From Oerskovia enterophila (GTDB lineage: Bacteria; Actinomycetota; Actinomycetes; Actinomycetales; Cellulomonadaceae), in contig NZ_MAQA01000004.1 in the NCBI RefSeq assembly GCF_001692445.1, forward strand, positions 110,749 through 174,748: a stretch of 64,000 nucleotides of DNA, read 5' to 3'. The first letter of the stretch is position 1; each line of letters opens with the position of its first letter. This document shows positions 43,786-52,559 of this stretch, in pieces. Position numbers and translations under genes: made by a program. The notes below the pieces were generated by a model. The model was not told the origin of the DNA, did no database searches, and was given only the letters and a program-made list of their open reading frames with translations.

Positions 43786-45063
43786 TCAGTCGTCGGCGGT
43801 CACGAGCACGGGCGCGAGCGCCTCGTCGAGCCAGTCGAAGACCCGCTGCTCGGTCAGGGCGCGCGCGAGGGGCTGACAGTGCAGGTTCGCCCCCTCGGCC
43901 GCGGTGAACCGCACGAGCGTCGCGACGTCGGGCGCGAGCCGCACGAGCTCGTCGGACTGGCCCGGCCAGAACTGCTCGCCCTCGGGGGCCGTGACGAGCA
44001 GGGGAGTGGTGATGCGTGCGGCGACGTCCCGCAGGTCGTACTTCTGGACCTCGCGGAGAGTGGCGGCGTACCCCTCGACCCTGTAGGGGCGGGAGCGGAA
44101 CCGCCAGGTGGCCGCAGTGGCCTTCGACAGACGCAGGCCCATGTCCATGTCCCGGTCGAACGCGTGGTCCTTGCCCTCGTCGAGGAGCTTGAGGAGCGTC
44201 TTCGGCATCGTCCGGGTCCAGGAGGCCGCGACCTCGACGACCCCGGGATCGACGACGGCCGCGGCAGGACGGTGCTCGAACGCCAGCGCGCGCGGCACCC
44301 AGTAGCCCCCCTGGCTCGACCCGTAGACCGCGATCCGTGCGGCATCGACGTCGTGGCGGTCCACGAGCGCGTCGAGCACGGGGGTCAGGACCGCCTCGAA
44401 GTCGTGGCGGAACGGCACCTGGTGCTCGAACAGCATCGACTGCTGACCCGGTCCGTCGAACACGAAGGCGTGGTACCCGCGGCGCAGCGCGCCCGCCACG
44501 CACGCCGTCCACATCGAGGTCAGCGAGCCGTCGGACCCGTTGACCGCGACGAGCAGCGAGCGCGGGGGGACCCGCCCCGGGTCGGCCGCGATCGCTGCGG
44601 TGGACGCGGCGTCGGACGCGCTGAAGAAGTACCCGGGCAGCGTCGTGCCCTCGTACGGGACGTCGATGCGCTCGACGACGAGCCCGCTCGTCCCGACCCA
44701 CCGGTCCCACGCGTCGCGATGCTTGCGGAACGTGGGCAGGAGCAGGCTGTCGTCCTCGAGCGCGGCCACCGCGTCGACCGCGACCGCGTAGTACGCCGAC
44801 GCCCGCAGGAACGCGGCGGCGGCGCTCGCGTCGTGCCCGGCGGCCGCCGCGTCCGTGGCGATCCCGGCGACCCGGTCGCCGAGATCGTGCCACGCGTCGA
44901 ACCATCCCCTGTGATCCTTGTCGCGCACGTGCGCGACGGCAGCGAGCACCTCGCCCACGTCGGCGGCCCCGCTCGAGGCGCCGCCGAGGACGGTCCGGAT
45001 CTCGTAGTCGCGGTCGTGGTCGCCGGAGAACCCGGCGTCGAACGGGTCGTGGTGGGCTGGCAT
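43786..45063 (-). CDS. Alpha/beta-hydrolase family protein
   Basis: A 425-residue enzyme. An N-terminal helical cap (about 1-125) precedes the hydrolase fold, as in the 2,6-dihydropseudooxynicotine hydrolase/FrsA-like group. LLVAVNGSDGSLTSMW marks the oxyanion region, VYGSSQGGYWVPRAL the nucleophile Ser, and ANLHCQ near the C terminus the catalytic His. No signal peptide is seen. ATG 45063 has GAAGAGGA upstream. Substrate unknown. It follows the two-component system in the same direction after a 105-bp gap. Confidence 0.8.
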   Translation of the reverse strand: MPAHHDPFDAGFSGDHDRDYEIRTVLGGASSGAADVGEVLAAVAHVRDKDHRGWFDAWHDLGDRVAGIATDAAAAGHDASAAAAFLRASAYYAVAVDAVAALEDDSLLLPTFRKHRDAWDRWVGTSGLVVERIDVPYEGTTLPGYFFSASDAASTAAIAADPGRVPPRSLLVAVNGSDGSLTSMWTACVAGALRRGYHAFVFDGPGQQSMLFEHQVPFRHDFEAVLTPVLDALVDRHDVDAARIAVYGSSQGGYWVPRALAFEHRPAAAVVDPGVVEVAASWTRTMPKTLLKLLDEGKDHAFDRDMDMGLRLSKATAATWRFRSRPYRVEGYAATLREVQKYDLRDVAARITTPLLVTAPEGEQFWPGQSDELVRLAPDVATLVRFTAAEGANLHCQPLARALTEQRVFDWLDEALAPVLVTADD

Positions 45064-45168
45064 GGCGATCCTCTTCCGCGACGTGCAGGGACGGAGCCGA
45101 CGGGCGTCGGGCCCCTTCCGACGATCCTCCCGATCCCGTCGGCCCACCACCCGGCCCGACGGCGTCGC

Positions 45169-45921
45169 TCAGCTCGGGCGCGCCACGCCCGTCTCGTACG
45201 CCAGGACCACGGCCTGGACGCGGTCGCGCAGACCGAGCTTGCCCAGCACCCGCCCGACGTGGGTCTTGACCGTGGCCTCGGAGACCACGAAGCGCGCCGC
45301 GATCTCGGCGTTCGACAGTCCCTCGCCCAGCGCGGCGAAGACCTCGAGCTCGCGTGCGGTCAGCTCCCGCAGGCGGGGGTCGTCGACACCGTGCCCCGGG
45401 CCGGCAGCCCCCTGGGCGTGCGCGTCCTCGGGCAGGTAGCCCGCGAACATCTCGAGCATCCGGCGCGTGACCCGCGGCGAGACGGCGGCGTCGCCGCTCG
45501 CGACGTTGCGGATCGCGCCGACCAGCTCGGCGGGCCGGGCGTCCTTGAGGAGGAACCCGCTCGCACCCACGCGCAGCGCCGCGAACGCGTACTCGTCGAG
45601 GTCGAACGTCGTGAGGATGATGACCCGGCTCGCGGGGAGCTCGGCGACGATCCGCTCGGTCGCGTCGATCCCGTTGACACCGGGCATGCGTACGTCCATG
45701 AGGATCACGTCGGGGCGCAGGGCCGTGGCCTGGGCGAACGCGGTCTCGCCGTCGCTCGCCTCGCCGACCACCTCGATGTCGTCCTCGGCGGCCAGGATCA
45801 TGCGGAAGCCCATGCGCAGCAGCGACTGGTCGTCGACGAGCAGGACCCGGACCGGGTGCGCGGCGTCGTGCGGCACGGCGCCCTCGGCACCACCCGGACG
45901 CTCCGCGGGCGGGAGGCTCAC
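45169..45921 (-). CDS. NarL/LuxR-type response regulator
   Basis: A 250-residue response regulator. The receiver domain (about 23-140) has VLLVDDQSLLRMGF, the phospho-acceptor Asp in VILMDVRMPG and the Lys in FLLKDARP. A linker precedes the C-terminal LuxR helix-turn-helix (LTARELEVFAALGEGLSNAEIAARFVVSEATVKTHVGRVLGKLGLRDRVQAV). The GTG start overlaps the kinase stop by 4 nt, so the pair is co-translated. Confidence 0.93.
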   Translation of the reverse strand: MSLPPAERPGGAEGAVPHDAAHPVRVLLVDDQSLLRMGFRMILAAEDDIEVVGEASDGETAFAQATALRPDVILMDVRMPGVNGIDATERIVAELPASRVIILTTFDLDEYAFAALRVGASGFLLKDARPAELVGAIRNVASGDAAVSPRVTRRMLEMFAGYLPEDAHAQGAAGPGHGVDDPRLRELTARELEVFAALGEGLSNAEIAARFVVSEATVKTHVGRVLGKLGLRDRVQAVVLAYETGVARPS

Positions 45922-47360
45922 AGCGCGACCCCCGTGCCGCCGTCGGGCCGGGACGCCTGGTCGCTCCCCGTGCGGTCGAGGCGCAGCCTCGCCACGACCT
46001 CCCAGCCCGAGCCCGTGGGACCGGCCGTGACCGTCCCCCCGTAGACGGCCGCACGTTCGCGCATCCCGATGATCCCTCTTCCTGTGCCGATGGGTTGGTC
46101 GCCCGCGATGCCCGCGGGCAGCGGGCGGGCGTCCGCGCCGTCCCGGGCCGTCCCGCCCGGTGCGCGGCCCGCCTTGTTGGTGACCGTGATCTCGAGCCAG
46201 TCTCCACCGTCGGGTGCGCCCGCGTCACGCCGGGCGATCTCCACCACGACCATGGGCGTCAGGGGCGCGTAGCGCAGGACGTTGGTCAGCGACTCCTGCA
46301 CGATCCGGTGCGCGGCCTGGCGCAGGCCCGGGTCGGGGTCCGGCTGGACGCCGACCCGCACGAGCCGCACGGGCAGGCCCGCGTGCCGGAAGCGTTCTGC
46401 GATGTCCTCCATGGTCGGGACGTCGGCGGTCGGGGAGAGCGGGGCGACCGAGCCGTCGGGGTCGCGCAGGACCCCCAGGACCCGGCGCATGTCGGCGAGC
46501 GCGGCCCGGCCCGTCTCGGTCAGCTCGTCGAGCGCCTGGCCCGCGAGCTCGGGGTCCTTGGCGCCCAGGGCCTTGGCGCCGTCGGCGAGCGCGACCATGA
46601 CGGTCAGGCTGTGCGCGACGACGTCGTGCATCTCGCGCGAGATCCTCGCGCGCTCGGCCGCGGCCGCGAGCTGGGCCTGCTGGTCGCGGTCGCGTGCGAT
46701 CGCGTTGGCGCGCCCCACGAGGTCCGCGACGTGCTGACGCCGCCCGCGCACGCTCGACCCGATCGCGATGCCCAGCAGCGCGAACGTGAGCGTGATCGCG
46801 ACGGCCGCGACCCGGGCTCCCGTGACCTCGCCGCTGCCCACCTCGGCGCGCACGATGGCCCCGGACTCGCTCACCGCGAAGTCGTACCAGATCATCTCCG
46901 CGGCACACACGGTCAGGACCAGCGCGCCCAGCACGCTCCACGCCACGGCGGGGCGGTACGTCGTCGCGACCGCGTAGATCGCGAACGCGACCGCGAGCTC
47001 GAAGCCCGCAGAGTCGCCGCTGAGGGCGATCGTGAGGACCGCGAGGACCCCGATGACCGCGGCGGTCAGGAGCGGGTTGCGGCGGCGCCACAGCAGCACC
47101 GCGCCGCCCGCGAGCGTCGCGGCGGCGACGCCGTAGCGTGCGTGCTCGGGCGGCAGCAGGGTCGTCAGCAGGCCGGGGACGGTGAACCAGGCCGCGACGA
47201 ACCAGTCCATGACGACCGGGTGACGCACGAAGTACCGGCGGACCGGCCCGAGCTTGCGCGCGTCGAGCTCGGTGAAGACCGCGATGCTGCCCGAGCGCGG
47301 CCGGGTGGAGGGCTTGGGTGCCTTGCCGGCACCGGGGACGCCGGGCGCCCCGGGACGCAC
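45918..47360 (-). CDS. NarL-partner sensor histidine kinase
   Basis: A 480-residue membrane kinase. Five or six hydrophobic helices (about 45-190) form an input domain without a large sensor loop. The HisKA_3 box SREMHDVVAHSLTVMVALADGA carries the phospho-His, and the HATPase has GRGIIGMRERAAVYGGTV. An insertion rich in Gly/Ala/Asp (GRAPGGTARDGADARPLPAGIAG) interrupts the ATP lid region. GTG 47360 lies just after the hairpin that follows the ABC permease gene. The target genes may be the adjacent ABC exporter. Confidence 0.88.
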   Translation of the reverse strand: MRPGAPGVPGAGKAPKPSTRPRSGSIAVFTELDARKLGPVRRYFVRHPVVMDWFVAAWFTVPGLLTTLLPPEHARYGVAAATLAGGAVLLWRRRNPLLTAAVIGVLAVLTIALSGDSAGFELAVAFAIYAVATTYRPAVAWSVLGALVLTVCAAEMIWYDFAVSESGAIVRAEVGSGEVTGARVAAVAITLTFALLGIAIGSSVRGRRQHVADLVGRANAIARDRDQQAQLAAAAERARISREMHDVVAHSLTVMVALADGAKALGAKDPELAGQALDELTETGRAALADMRRVLGVLRDPDGSVAPLSPTADVPTMEDIAERFRHAGLPVRLVRVGVQPDPDPGLRQAAHRIVQESLTNVLRYAPLTPMVVVEIARRDAGAPDGGDWLEITVTNKAGRAPGGTARDGADARPLPAGIAGDQPIGTGRGIIGMRERAAVYGGTVTAGPTGSGWEVVARLRLDRTGSDQASRPDGGTGVAL

Positions 47361-47369
47361 GGCGCCCGA

Positions 47370-47398
47370 CGCCGGACCACGGGTCTCGTGGTCCGGCG
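47370..47398 (-). terminator. Hairpin between ABC permease and sensor kinase genes
   Basis: Perfect 11-bp stem CGCCGGACCAC / GTGGTCCGGCG with a 7-nt loop, 28 bp after the permease stop and immediately before the kinase start. It separates, at least partly, the exporter from the two-component system. Confidence 0.6.
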
Positions 47399-47425
47399 CC
47401 GGGCTGTGCGCGGCGCGGGAGATGG

Positions 47426-48310
47426 TCAGGCGTCCCGACGCTTGAGCAGCACCGCGGCGACGACCAGGACCAGGACGGTCCAGCCGACGAGGACGCCGTA
47501 GCCGACCCACGGTTCGAGCGCGCCCGAGGCGGAGGCTCCGGTCATGGGGTCGATCGACCCGCCCGTGGCGAGCAGTCGCTCACCGGCCACCCCGGGGAGG
47601 AACTTGTAGATGTTCTCCACGACCTTGTTGCCCGTGGCCATCGCGACGATCGACAGGATCTGCGGGACCACCATGAGCAGGCCGACGACCGTGAAGATCG
47701 CTCCGGCCGTGCTCCGGAGCAGCGCGCCGATGCCGAGCGAGAGAGCCGAGATGGTCGCCACGTAGAGCGCCGCGCCGACGAGGATGCGCACGTTGTCGCT
47801 CGACCCGAGGTCCAGGGCCATGCCCTGGTTCGACAGCAGCGGGGCCGTGACGAGAGCCGAGAGGCCGACGCCGAGGAGCGTGACGACGAAGCTCGTCACG
47901 AAGAGCACGGCCAGCTTGGCGAAGAACGCCGGCAGGCGGCGCGGGACGGCGGAGAACGTCGAGCGGATCATGCCCGTGGAGTACTCGCCGGTGATCGCGA
48001 GCACTCCGAGCACCGCGATGGCGAGCTGTCCGACCGAGTAGCCGATCGTCACGATCGTCGCCGAGGGGAAGAAGTCGGACATCGACGCGCCGTCGGCCCC
48101 GCTCGTCTCGACGTCGGGGATGTTGATGATCGCGGCGAACATCAGTGCGATCCCGACCATGACCACGACCGTGATCGCGAGCGTCCACACGGTCGAGCGC
48201 AGGGTCCAGAGCTTGATCCACTCGGACTTGAGGACACCGCCGAAGGTGAGGCGGGCGGACGAGGCGCGCTGCGCCGTCGGGCGTGCTGCGGAGACGGTGG
48301 CGGCGGTCAT
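47426..48310 (-). CDS. ABC-2 type transporter permease
   Basis: A 294-residue permease with six helices: SEWIKLWTLRSTVWTLAITVVVMVG at about 30-52, a large first loop, then GEYSTGMIRSTFSAVPRRLPAFFAKLAV, the characteristic ABC-2 motif, and a final helix near the C terminus ending LLKRRDA. The ATG at 48310 overlaps the ATPase stop (ATGA). The pair is typical of antibiotic/bacteriocin-type exporters regulated by neighbouring two-component systems. Confidence 0.9.
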   Translation of the reverse strand: MTAATVSAARPTAQRASSARLTFGGVLKSEWIKLWTLRSTVWTLAITVVVMVGIALMFAAIINIPDVETSGADGASMSDFFPSATIVTIGYSVGQLAIAVLGVLAITGEYSTGMIRSTFSAVPRRLPAFFAKLAVLFVTSFVVTLLGVGLSALVTAPLLSNQGMALDLGSSDNVRILVGAALYVATISALSLGIGALLRSTAGAIFTVVGLLMVVPQILSIVAMATGNKVVENIYKFLPGVAGERLLATGGSIDPMTGASASGALEPWVGYGVLVGWTVLVLVVAAVLLKRRDA

Positions 48311-49281
48311 CGCTTGGCTCCTTCGGAGATCGGGGCGTCGGCCGGAGAGTCGACGCCGTGGCCCACGTGCTGGGTCGCGGACTCGGTCTGGTACTCGACC
48401 GAGTCGGCCGTGAGGAGCATGTACGCCTCCTCGAGGGTCGAGGTCACGGGCGTGAGCTCGTGCAGGACGATGCCGGACGCCGCGGCGAGCTCGCCGATGC
48501 CGGGCGCCTCGACGCCCGTGATCTGGAGCAGGCTGGGCTCGTCCGACGTGACCGTCGCGCCATCGCGGGTCAGCAGCTCGGCGAGCTGCGTGGCCTGCGG
48601 GGTGCGGACGCGGACCGTGTGCTGGGCGCCGCCGTCGACGATGTCCTTGACGGGCGCGTTCGCGATGATGCGTCCCTTGCCGATCACGATGATGTGGTCC
48701 GCGGTCAGCGCGACCTCGCTCATGAGGTGGCTGGACAGGAAGACCGTCCGGCCCTCGGACGCGAGGTAGCGGGCCAGGTTGCGGACCCAGAGGACGCCCT
48801 CGGGGTCGAGGCCGTTGACCGGCTCGTCGAGGATGAGCGTCTTGGGGTCGCCCAGCAGCGCTGACGCGATGCCCAGGCGCTGACCCATGCCGAGCGAGAA
48901 GCCGCCGACGCGCTTCTTCGCGACCGACTGCAGACCGGTCATCTCGATGACCTCCTGCACGCGGGTCTTCGGGATGTTGTGCGTGGCCGCCATCGCGAGG
49001 AGGTGGTTGTAGGCGCTGCGGCCCGTGTGCACGGCCTTCGCGTCGAGGAGGGCCCCGACCTCGGTCAGGGGCGAACGGTGCGCGGCGTAGGGCTGACCGT
49101 TGACGGTCACGGAACCGGCCGTCGGGCGGTCGAGCCCCATGATCATGCGCATCGTGGTCGACTTGCCGGCGCCGTTCGGGCCCAGGAAGCCCGTGACCTG
49201 GCCGGGCTGGACGGTGAAGGAGATCCCGTCGACAGCTGTCTTGGGCCCGTACCGCTTGGTCAGGCCTCGTGCTTCGATCAT
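48307..49281 (-). CDS. ABC exporter ATPase (CcmA/DrrA-like)
   Basis: A 324-residue nucleotide-binding protein: Walker A GPNGAGKST (about 34-42), VGALLDAKAVHTGRSAYNHL, signature FSLGMGQRLGIA, Walker B LILDEPVNGLDPEG and SSHLMSEV. A C-terminal extension after residue 220 ends in an acidic/His-rich tail. The family includes drug and bacteriocin exporters. It is the first gene of a two-gene unit, and the divergent Bax-inhibitor-like gene starts 286 bp away. Confidence 0.92.
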   Translation of the reverse strand: MIEARGLTKRYGPKTAVDGISFTVQPGQVTGFLGPNGAGKSTTMRMIMGLDRPTAGSVTVNGQPYAAHRSPLTEVGALLDAKAVHTGRSAYNHLLAMAATHNIPKTRVQEVIEMTGLQSVAKKRVGGFSLGMGQRLGIASALLGDPKTLILDEPVNGLDPEGVLWVRNLARYLASEGRTVFLSSHLMSEVALTADHIIVIGKGRIIANAPVKDIVDGGAQHTVRVRTPQATQLAELLTRDGATVTSDEPSLLQITGVEAPGIGELAAASGIVLHELTPVTSTLEEAYMLLTADSVEYQTESATQHVGHGVDSPADAPISEGAKR

Positions 49282-49498
49282 GCTCGCCCCTCGGGTGGGT
49301 TGCGTGTGGTGGCTCGTACGTCCTCCAGCCTAGGGACCGGGGCGTCCGCAGGGATGCCCCCGCACGGTCGATCTTCACGACCGGGTCGCGTACGCCGCAA
49401 GGATGACGTCGTCGACCAGGGGAGCGATCCTGCGCCCCGAGCGGGTGGAAAAGTCGGACGAAGCCCCCGGGAACACCGGCGCGAACCCGCTCGTTGCA

Positions 49499-49504
49499 TA
49501 GGAT
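49499..49504 (+). promoter_or_regulatory. -10 element upstream of Bax-inhibitor-like gene
   Basis: TAGGAT, 63 bp before the start codon, is the only good -10-like hexamer in the 286-bp divergent region; the -35 is not clear. It would give a leader of about 57 nt with an AGGAGGAA ribosome site at its end. The rest of the region (49282-49498) holds nothing else recognisable. Confidence 0.4.
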
Positions 49505-49567
49505 GGAAACACGGCCAGCGACACCCGCCTCGCCAGAGGGCACTGGACGCCGCGACCAGGAGGAAGC

Positions 49568-50437
49568 ATGAGCAACCCCGTCTTCAACAACAGCGCCATC
49601 TTCGGCGAGCCCAAGCGCGCGCGCACCAACCAGGGGGCTGCGGGCACCGTCCAGCAGAACCCCGCGTACGGCACGCCCCCGCAGCAGGCCCAGTACGGCA
49701 GCTACGGCGCCCAGACCGCCGACGCCGCGACGCTCGACGCCATGTACAACGCGCCGACCGCGACGACCGCGGACACCAAGCGCCTGACGTACGACGACGT
49801 CATCATCAAGACCGGTGGGCTGCTCGCTCTGCTCGTCGTCGTGGGCGCCGCGAGCTGGCAGCTCGTCGACACCATGCCGTTCCTGTGGATCGGCGGCGCG
49901 ATCGTCGGCCTGGTCCTGGGTCTGGTCAACGCGTTCAAGAAGAGCCCGAGCCCCGCGCTCATCGTGGCGTACACGATCGCGCAGGGCGCGTTCCTCGGTG
50001 GGATCAGCGCGTTCTACAACACGCAGTGGAACGGCGTCGTGGTCCAGGCGGTCCTCGCGACCGTCACGACGTTCGCCGCAGCCCTCTTCCTCTTCAAGTC
50101 CGGCAAGGTGCGCGTCACGCCCAAGTTCACGCGCTGGCTCATCATCGCGATGGTCGGCTACCTGGCCTTCTCGCTCGTCAACCTCCTGCTGACGATGACG
50201 GGCGTCCTCGACGGCTGGGGCATGCGCTCGGGCGGCCTCGGCATCATCGTCGGTCTCGTCGCGGTCGGTCTCGCGGCCGCCTCGCTCATCGTCGACTTCG
50301 ACTCGATCAAGCGCGGCGTCGAGGCCGGCGTCCCCGCCAAGTTCGCCTGGTCGGCAGCGTTCGGCCTCATGGTCACGCTCATCTGGCTGTACCTCGAGTT
50401 CCTGCGTCTGTTCGCGATCCTGCAGGGCAACGACTGA
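49568..50437 (+). CDS. Bax inhibitor-1/YccA-family membrane protein
   Basis: A 289-residue membrane protein. A 65-residue cytoplasmic lead rich in Asn, Gln, Tyr and Ala precedes seven helices. DDVIIKTGGLLALLVVVGAASW opens the domain, and AYTIAQGAFLGGISAFYN and SLIVDFDSIKRGVEAGVPAKFAWSAAFGLMVTLIWLYLEFLRLFAIL match the Bax1-I/YccA actinobacterial type, including the paired acidic residues of the proposed pH-sensing calcium channel. AGGAGGAA precedes the ATG. The physiological role in bacteria is not settled. Confidence 0.92.
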   Translation: MSNPVFNNSAIFGEPKRARTNQGAAGTVQQNPAYGTPPQQAQYGSYGAQTADAATLDAMYNAPTATTADTKRLTYDDVIIKTGGLLALLVVVGAASWQLVDTMPFLWIGGAIVGLVLGLVNAFKKSPSPALIVAYTIAQGAFLGGISAFYNTQWNGVVVQAVLATVTTFAAALFLFKSGKVRVTPKFTRWLIIAMVGYLAFSLVNLLLTMTGVLDGWGMRSGGLGIIVGLVAVGLAAASLIVDFDSIKRGVEAGVPAKFAWSAAFGLMVTLIWLYLEFLRLFAILQGND

Positions 50438-50439
50438 CC

Positions 50440-50988
50440 TTGGCCGACGCCCGGAAGAAGTCCCCGGCACCCGCTTCGGAACCCGTTCCGACGCGGGTGC
50501 CGGTCTTTGCCGCCGGCCTCGTGCTGGCTGCCTTCACGCTGCTCGCCCTCCAGGTGCCCTACGGGCTCCTCGTGGGTCGCAGCCTCCCCAACGCCGTCGC
50601 GTGGATCACGGTCGCCGCGGTCGTCATCCTGCTCGTGATGCTCACGGCCGGTGCGGTCGTCGCCTGGCTCGGGCACCGCATCTCGCGCGAGTGGGACGAG
50701 CGCAAGGCGACCACGCTCTTCTTCGTGCTCGGTTTCGTCGGGGTCGGGATCTGGAGCTTCATGGTGCTCGGCTCGCTGCTGAGCGCCGCGACCGGGAACC
50801 CGGGCACCGCGACGAGCGGCGTCGCCCTGGCCTCGGTGCTGTACCTGGCGGTGGCAGGAGGTCTGAGCGGCGCCGTCGGGCGGTACTTCGCACGTGACGC
50901 TGCGGACCGTCCTCTGCTCGTCGTGGTCCTCGGGGTCGCGGTCGCCCTGTGTGCCGTGCTGGGCGGGATGGCCCTCGGCAGCGCATGA
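50440..50988 (+). CDS. Small membrane protein, unknown function
   Basis: A 182-residue protein with four or five helices (about 20-40, 52-75, 90-115, 125-145, 155-178) and a short basic/proline lead. There is no recognised domain; a GVGIWSFMVLGSLLSAATG segment lies between helices. TTG 50440 comes 3 nt after the upstream stop; GTG 50496 is an alternative that would drop the tail. Its position directly before cysteine-pathway and after Bax-inhibitor genes gives no clear clue. Confidence 0.6.
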   Translation: MADARKKSPAPASEPVPTRVPVFAAGLVLAAFTLLALQVPYGLLVGRSLPNAVAWITVAAVVILLVMLTAGAVVAWLGHRISREWDERKATTLFFVLGFVGVGIWSFMVLGSLLSAATGNPGTATSGVALASVLYLAVAGGLSGAVGRYFARDAADRPLLVVVLGVAVALCAVLGGMALGSA

Positions 50989-50995
50989 TCGGTGC

Positions 50996-52402
50996 ATGAA
51001 GTTCGCACACCACATCTCCGACCTCGTCGGCGGGACACCCCTGGTCCGGCTCGGATCGGTGACCGACGGCCTCTCTGCGACGATCCTCGCCAAGGTCGAG
51101 TACCTCAACCCCGGCGGCTCCGTGAAGGACCGCATCGCGCTCAAGATGATCGAGGCGGCCGAGGCCTCCGGCGAGCTCGCTCCCGGCGGCACGATCGTCG
51201 AGCCGACCTCGGGGAACACCGGCGTCGGGCTCGCGCTCGTGGCGCAGCGCAAGGGGTACGACTGCGTGTTCGTCTGCCCCGACAAGGTGAGCCAGGACAA
51301 GCGTGACGTCCTGGCCGCCTACGGGGCGCGCGTCGTCGTGACCCCCACGGCCGTGGCTCCCGACCACCCCGACTCCTACTACTCGGTCTCGGACAGGCTC
51401 GTCGCCGAGATCCCCGGGGCCTGGAAGCCCAACCAGTACGCCAACCCCAACGGCCCCGCGTCCCACTACGAGAGCACGGGCCCGGAGATCTGGGCCGACA
51501 CCGACGGCCGCGTCACGCACCTCGTGGCGGGCGTCGGGACGGGCGGGACCATCACGGGGACCGGTCGGTACCTCAAGGACGTGTCGGCCCCGCGGGAGGC
51601 CGAGGCCGGTGGCCGGGTGCACGTCGTCGGGGCCGACCCCGCCGGGTCCGTCTACTCGGGCGGCGACGGTCGTCCCTACCTGGTCGAGGGCGTGGGCGAG
51701 GACTTCTGGCCGGCCGCGTACGACCCGACCGTGCCCGACGAGATCATCGCCGTGAGCGACGCCGACTCGTTCGAGATGACGCGCCGGCTCGCGCGCGAGG
51801 AGGGCCTGCTCGTGGGCGGCTCGTGCGGCATGGCCGTGGTCGCGGCGCTGCGGCTGGCGCAGCGGCTCGAGGACGAGGACCCCGAGGCGGCGGCACGCGC
51901 CGTGGTCGTCGTGATCCTGCCCGACGGCGGGCGCGGCTACCTGTCCAAGATCTTCAACGACTCCTGGATGCGGTCCTACGGGTTCCTCGACGCCGAGGAG
52001 GGCGTGACCGCGGGCGACATGCTGCGCTCCAAGAGCGGGCAGCTGCCGGACCTGGTCCACACCCACCCGGGCGAGACCGTGCGCGACGCGATCGAGATCC
52101 TGCGCGAGTACGGCGTCTCGCAGATGCCCGTCGTCGGGGCCGAGCCGCCCGTCAAGATCGGCGAGGTGGCGGGGGCCGTGAGCGAGCGGGCCCTGCTGGA
52201 CGCGGTGTTCTCGGGCAAGGCGTCGCTCGCCGACCGGGTGGACAAGCACATGGAGGCGCGGTTCCCGCTCATCGGGGCGGGCGAGGGCGTCGCGGCGATC
52301 CGCTCGGCGCTGCACGACGCCGACGCGCTGCTCGTGATCGACGACGGCGACCCGGTCGGGGTGCTCACGCGCCACGACCTGCTGGGCTTCCTGGCGCACT
52401 GA
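50996..52402 (+). CDS. cbs: Cystathionine beta-synthase
   Basis: A 468-residue PLP enzyme that joins serine and homocysteine in transsulfuration (or acts as a cysteine-synthase-like enzyme). The catalytic domain has NPGGSVKDRIAL with PLP Lys44, PTSGNTGVGLA, VGTGGTITG (phosphate cradle) and GGSCG. The C-terminal 120 residues form a CBS-domain pair (PDLVHTHPGETVRDAIEILREYGVSQMPVV ... VLTRHDLLGFLAH). That distinguishes it from plain cysteine synthases. No gamma-lyase gene lies beside it here, though it is often adjacent. The ATG at 50996 is preferred. Confidence 0.93.
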   Translation: MKFAHHISDLVGGTPLVRLGSVTDGLSATILAKVEYLNPGGSVKDRIALKMIEAAEASGELAPGGTIVEPTSGNTGVGLALVAQRKGYDCVFVCPDKVSQDKRDVLAAYGARVVVTPTAVAPDHPDSYYSVSDRLVAEIPGAWKPNQYANPNGPASHYESTGPEIWADTDGRVTHLVAGVGTGGTITGTGRYLKDVSAPREAEAGGRVHVVGADPAGSVYSGGDGRPYLVEGVGEDFWPAAYDPTVPDEIIAVSDADSFEMTRRLAREEGLLVGGSCGMAVVAALRLAQRLEDEDPEAAARAVVVVILPDGGRGYLSKIFNDSWMRSYGFLDAEEGVTAGDMLRSKSGQLPDLVHTHPGETVRDAIEILREYGVSQMPVVGAEPPVKIGEVAGAVSERALLDAVFSGKASLADRVDKHMEARFPLIGAGEGVAAIRSALHDADALLVIDDGDPVGVLTRHDLLGFLAH

Positions 52403-52424
52403 CGGCCGCTGGTTCGCCGGCCCG

Positions 52425-52559
52425 CCGAGGGTGACGGAACCGCCCGTCGAGGGTGACGGAACCGCCCGTCGAGGGTGACATCGGATGTCACCCTCGGCAT
52501 TGGTGGCGGTCACCCTCGGCGAACGGGCGTCACCCTCGGGGCCGATCCAGGTCACCCTC
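52425..52559. repeat. Phased array of the 10-bp motif CGAGGGTGAC (3 direct + 4 inverted)
   Basis: CGAGGGTGAC occurs at 52425, 52447 and 52469 and its complement at 52486, 52508, 52528 and 52550. Start-to-start spacing is 22, 22, then 22, 20, 22, with the symmetry centre near 52482. The direct units are followed by GGAACCGCCCGT spacers. The last two inverted copies run into the 3' end of the leftward gene at 52530, whose stop lies in the third inverted copy. Similar units recur at 54773 and 54795. Confidence 0.9.

Noticed and set aside
47426..50470. A 1014-codon fusion frame joining the ABC permease to upstream sequence
   Set aside because: The in-frame extension beyond 48310 is the shadow of the ABC ATPase and of the Bax-inhibitor-like gene; the permease has its own ATGA-coupled start.
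52425..52559. CRISPR array
   Set aside because: Units are only 10 bp, switch orientation in the middle and have 10-12-bp spacers that are themselves repeated; no cas genes nearby.
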